Assembly (NCBI GenBank): GCA_037045645.1
Contig: JBAOIH010000001.1
Coordinates: 2,022,001-2,086,000, forward strand
Source of the DNA: Nocardioides sp.
GTDB lineage: Bacteria; Actinomycetota; Actinomycetes; Propionibacteriales; Nocardioidaceae
DNA length: 64,000 bases
Direction of reading: 5' to 3'
Below, in pieces: positions 61,909-64,000 of the stretch. The notes under the pieces are model-generated. The model did no database searches. It had not been told where the DNA came from and saw only the letters and a program-made list of their open reading frames with translations. How positions within the stretch are numbered: position 1 is the first letter of the stretch; the number at the start of each line of letters is the position of its first letter. The position numbers and the translations under genes were made by a program.

Positions 61909-62886
61909 TCAGCTGCGCGCGTCCAGCAGTCGGTCGGCGGCCGCGTAGGGGTCGAGCACCCCGTCGGCGACCTCGGTGGCGAGGTCGGCTGCCACCCCTG
62001 CGCCCGCCGGCGACCAGGCAGCTCTGAGTCTGGCGATCGCAATCGCCTCGATCTCCTGGGCAGCGCGCACCGCGCGTCGCCTGCTGCGCTCCCCTGTCTC
62101 CTCGAGCCACCTCAGGTGCGTCGCGAGCGCATCCGCGACCGCGTCAATACCCTGCCCCTGCGAGGCCACGGTCGCGAGGATCGGTGGCTGCCAGTCGTCG
62201 CGAGCCGCGCCCATCCCCAGCATGCGGCGCAGGTCGCGGCGTACCTGAGTCGCGCCGTCACGGTCGGCCTTGTTGACGACGTAGACGTCACCGATCTCCA
62301 AGATTCCGGCCTTGGCCGCCTGGATGCCGTCCCCGCCACCCGGCGCCAACAAGATGACGGTGGTGTCGGCCTGGCCGGCGATCTCGACCTCGCTCTGACC
62401 CACGCCCACGGTCTCGACGAGGATCACGTCGCAGCCCGCCGCATCGAGCACCCGGATCGCCTGCGGCGTCGACCACGCGAGTCCCCCGAGGTGTCCGCGC
62501 GAGGCCATCGAGCGGATGAACACACCCCGATCGAGGGCGTGGTCGGCCATCCGGATGCGATCACCCAGCAGTGCGCCGCCCGTGAAAGGTGACGACGGGT
62601 CGACGGCGAGCACACCGACGGTGTGACCGCGGGCACGCAGTTGGCCGACCAGCGCGTTGGTCGAGGTGGACTTGCCCACACCCGGCGGCCCGGTCAGGCC
62701 CACGACGTGGGCTCGCCCAGCCAGCGGTGCGAGTGCAGCCATCAACTCTCGCAGCAGCGGGGACTCGTCCTCCACGAGCGAGATCGCCCGTGCGACCGAA
62801 CGAGGGTCGCCGGTGCGCAGTCGTGCAACAAGATCGGGGACCGACGCCGCGGTGCGGCGCCGATCCCCGGATCCAGAAGCAGTCAC
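61909..62886 (-). CDS. meaB: Methylmalonyl-CoA mutase-associated GTPase MeaB
   Basis: 325 residues from GTG 62886. G3E-type GTPase: VGLTGPPGVGKSTSTNALVG (Walker A), VDPSSPFTGGALLGDRIRM, VETVGVGQSEVEIAGQAD (Walker B region), VVNKADRDGA (NKxD). MeaB protects and gates cofactor loading of methylmalonyl-CoA mutase. The mutase is not in the window. It lies 14 bases after the thiolase stop on the same strand, so the two are probably co-transcribed. Confidence 0.95.
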   Translation of the reverse strand: MTASGSGDRRRTAASVPDLVARLRTGDPRSVARAISLVEDESPLLRELMAALAPLAGRAHVVGLTGPPGVGKSTSTNALVGQLRARGHTVGVLAVDPSSPFTGGALLGDRIRMADHALDRGVFIRSMASRGHLGGLAWSTPQAIRVLDAAGCDVILVETVGVGQSEVEIAGQADTTVILLAPGGGDGIQAAKAGILEIGDVYVVNKADRDGATQVRRDLRRMLGMGAARDDWQPPILATVASQGQGIDAVADALATHLRWLEETGERSRRRAVRAAQEIEAIAIARLRAAWSPAGAGVAADLATEVADGVLDPYAAADRLLDARS

Positions 62887-62900
62887 GAAGCGGTCAACCC

Positions 62901-64000
62901 TCAGGCAGACGGCACGCGGATGATCAGCGCGTCGCCTTGGCCACCGCCACCACACAGGGCCGCAGCACCGGTGCCACCGCCTCGGCGCTTGAGTTCGTGG
63001 GCCAGGTGCAGCACGATCCGCGCACCCGACATCCCGACCGGGTGGCCCAGTGCGATCGCGCCACCGTTGACGTTGACGACGTCGTCGCCGACGCCGAGGG
63101 CCCGAGCCGACTCGATGCCTACGGCAGCGAAGGCCTCGTTGAGTTCGAAGAGGTCGATGTCGCTGACCGCGATGCCTTCCTTGTCGGCCGCGGCCTTGAT
63201 CGCGTTGGCGGGCTGCATCTGCAGCGTCGAGTCAGGGCCTGCGACCTGGCCGGACGCTCCGATCTCGGCGAGCCACTCCAGACCGAGTTCTTCGGCCTTG
63301 GCCTTGCTCATCACCACGACCGCGCACGCGCCGTCGGAGATCTGCGAGGCGGAGCCGGCCGTGATGGTGCCTTCCTTGGAGACCGGGCGCAGCCCGGCGA
63401 GCGTCTCGGCGGTGGTGTCGCCGCGCACGCCCTCGTCCTGGGTCACCTCGATGTCTCCCTTGCGGGTCGAGATCACGACCGGGACGACCTCGTCGTCGAA
63501 CACACCGTTCTTCCAGGCCAACGCGGCGCGCTGGTGCGATTGGGCCGAGAACTCGTCCTGCTCCTGGCGCGTCAACGCAGCACCCGAGGCGTTGTGCCCG
63601 TCGGTGAGGTTGATCATGGCCTGCTTGGTGAACTGGTCGTAGAGCGCGTCGTAGGCCATCGAGTCCACCAGAGCCGTGTCGCCGTACTTGAAGCCTTCGC
63701 GCGACTTGGGCAGCAGGTGCGGCGCCTGGGTCATGGACTCCATGCCACCGGCCACCACCACTTCGTGCTCACCGGCGCGGATCAGCTGATCGGCCATCGC
63801 GATCGCGTTGATGCCCGGAGAGGCAGACCTTGTTGATGGTGATCGCCGGGACGTTCATCGGCACGCCACCCTTGACCGCAGCCTGGCGGGCGGCGATCTG
63901 GCCGGCGCCGGCCTGGATGACCTGGCCCATGATCACGTAGTCGACCTGGTCACCGGTGATGCCGGCCTTCTCCAGGGCGCCCTTGATGGCGACGCCACCG
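62901..64000 (-). pseudogene. Acetyl-CoA acetyltransferase (thiolase), frameshifted and cut by window end
   Basis: The 5' part (from beyond 64000 to about 63815) reads INKVCLSG, with the nucleophilic Cys, in one frame; one extra G near 63814-63818 shifts the frame, and the rest continues NAIAMADQLIRAGEHEVVVA, GGMESMTQAPHLLP, ELNEAFAAVG, GGAIALGHPVGMSGARIV (catalytic His) and ALCGGGGQGDALII (second Cys). Apart from the single base the enzyme is complete and typical of thiolase II. An assembly error is more likely than a true knockout. Confidence 0.88.

Overview
The window is high-GC actinobacterial chromosome, most likely Nocardioides or a close relative in Nocardioidaceae. I infer this from the gene content and order (nadD-rsfS-phosphatase next to tRNA-Ala; glgX/glgP/glgE/maltokinase/glgB; meaB and a thiolase; ppdK), the frequent GTG starts, and a dispersed palindromic repeat family. 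No 16S gene is present, so the genus is an inference. About half of the window (1 to 33059) is accessory DNA stacked on the 3' end of a tRNA-Ala(GGC) gene at 33060-33135; the rest (33136 to 64000) is core chromosome.

Island part A (1 to about 18824). It opens with orphan genes (a coiled-coil protein, a protease-like protein, a ribbon-helix-helix protein, a frameshifted DUF3846 protein). Next comes a visibly AT-richer patch (about 2840-4830) with two type IV pilin-like genes, one continued by a formylglycine-generating-enzyme/C-type-lectin domain that resembles diversity-generating retroelement targets of Patescibacteria and is cut by one in-frame TGA. A two-gene unit with a PD-(D/E)XK nuclease-like protein follows (5456-7353). 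Then comes an actinobacterial integrative-conjugative-type module (7415-16930): small proteins, MT-A70 methyltransferase, a TraB/VirD4-like ATPase, a replication-relaxation protein, a resolvase-like protein lacking its catalytic serine, an ArdA-like protein, an XRE + ImmA/IrrE pair, Xis, and a frameshifted tyrosine integrase followed by what looks like a complete, unrecombined attP. A large serine recombinase lies at the right end, its reading frame running into the tRNA-Ala core sequence.

Island part B (20122-31763). This second element carries its own intact tyrosine integrase, a primase-helicase followed by phased iteron-like repeats, several small DNA-binding proteins, a phage-type HGG-motif protein, and an IS630-family insertion (22491-23635). 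A 45-bp copy of the tRNA-Ala 3' end marks its left border and the intact tRNA its right side, so A and B appear to be in tandem at one tRNA. Two copies of one IS481-family element (18825-20120 and 31764-33059), indistinguishable by eye, sit at the same base of the core at each border, each flanked by a 15-bp direct repeat.

Core chromosome. Going right: a histidine phosphatase (frameshifted), rsfS, nadD, a small membrane protein and proA on the minus strand; a cell-surface Ig-like protein; etfA (frameshifted) and etfB; secreted Ig-like repeat proteins including a degenerate fragment; an enoyl-CoA hydratase. Then comes a glycogen/alpha-glucan block: glgX (+), glgP (-), and the overlapping operon glgE-maltokinase-glgB (+), which together build and break down alpha-glucan through maltose-1-phosphate. 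A TetR-like regulator, a GNAT-Nudix fusion, ppdK, a thioredoxin-fold co-chaperone-like protein, an acetyl-CoA hydrolase/transferase, meaB and a thiolase (frameshifted, cut by the window end) close the window.

Caution on sequence quality: at least seven genes carry isolated single-base frameshifts, several in conserved housekeeping genes. Part of this is probably sequence error, and every pseudogene call here should be read in that light.
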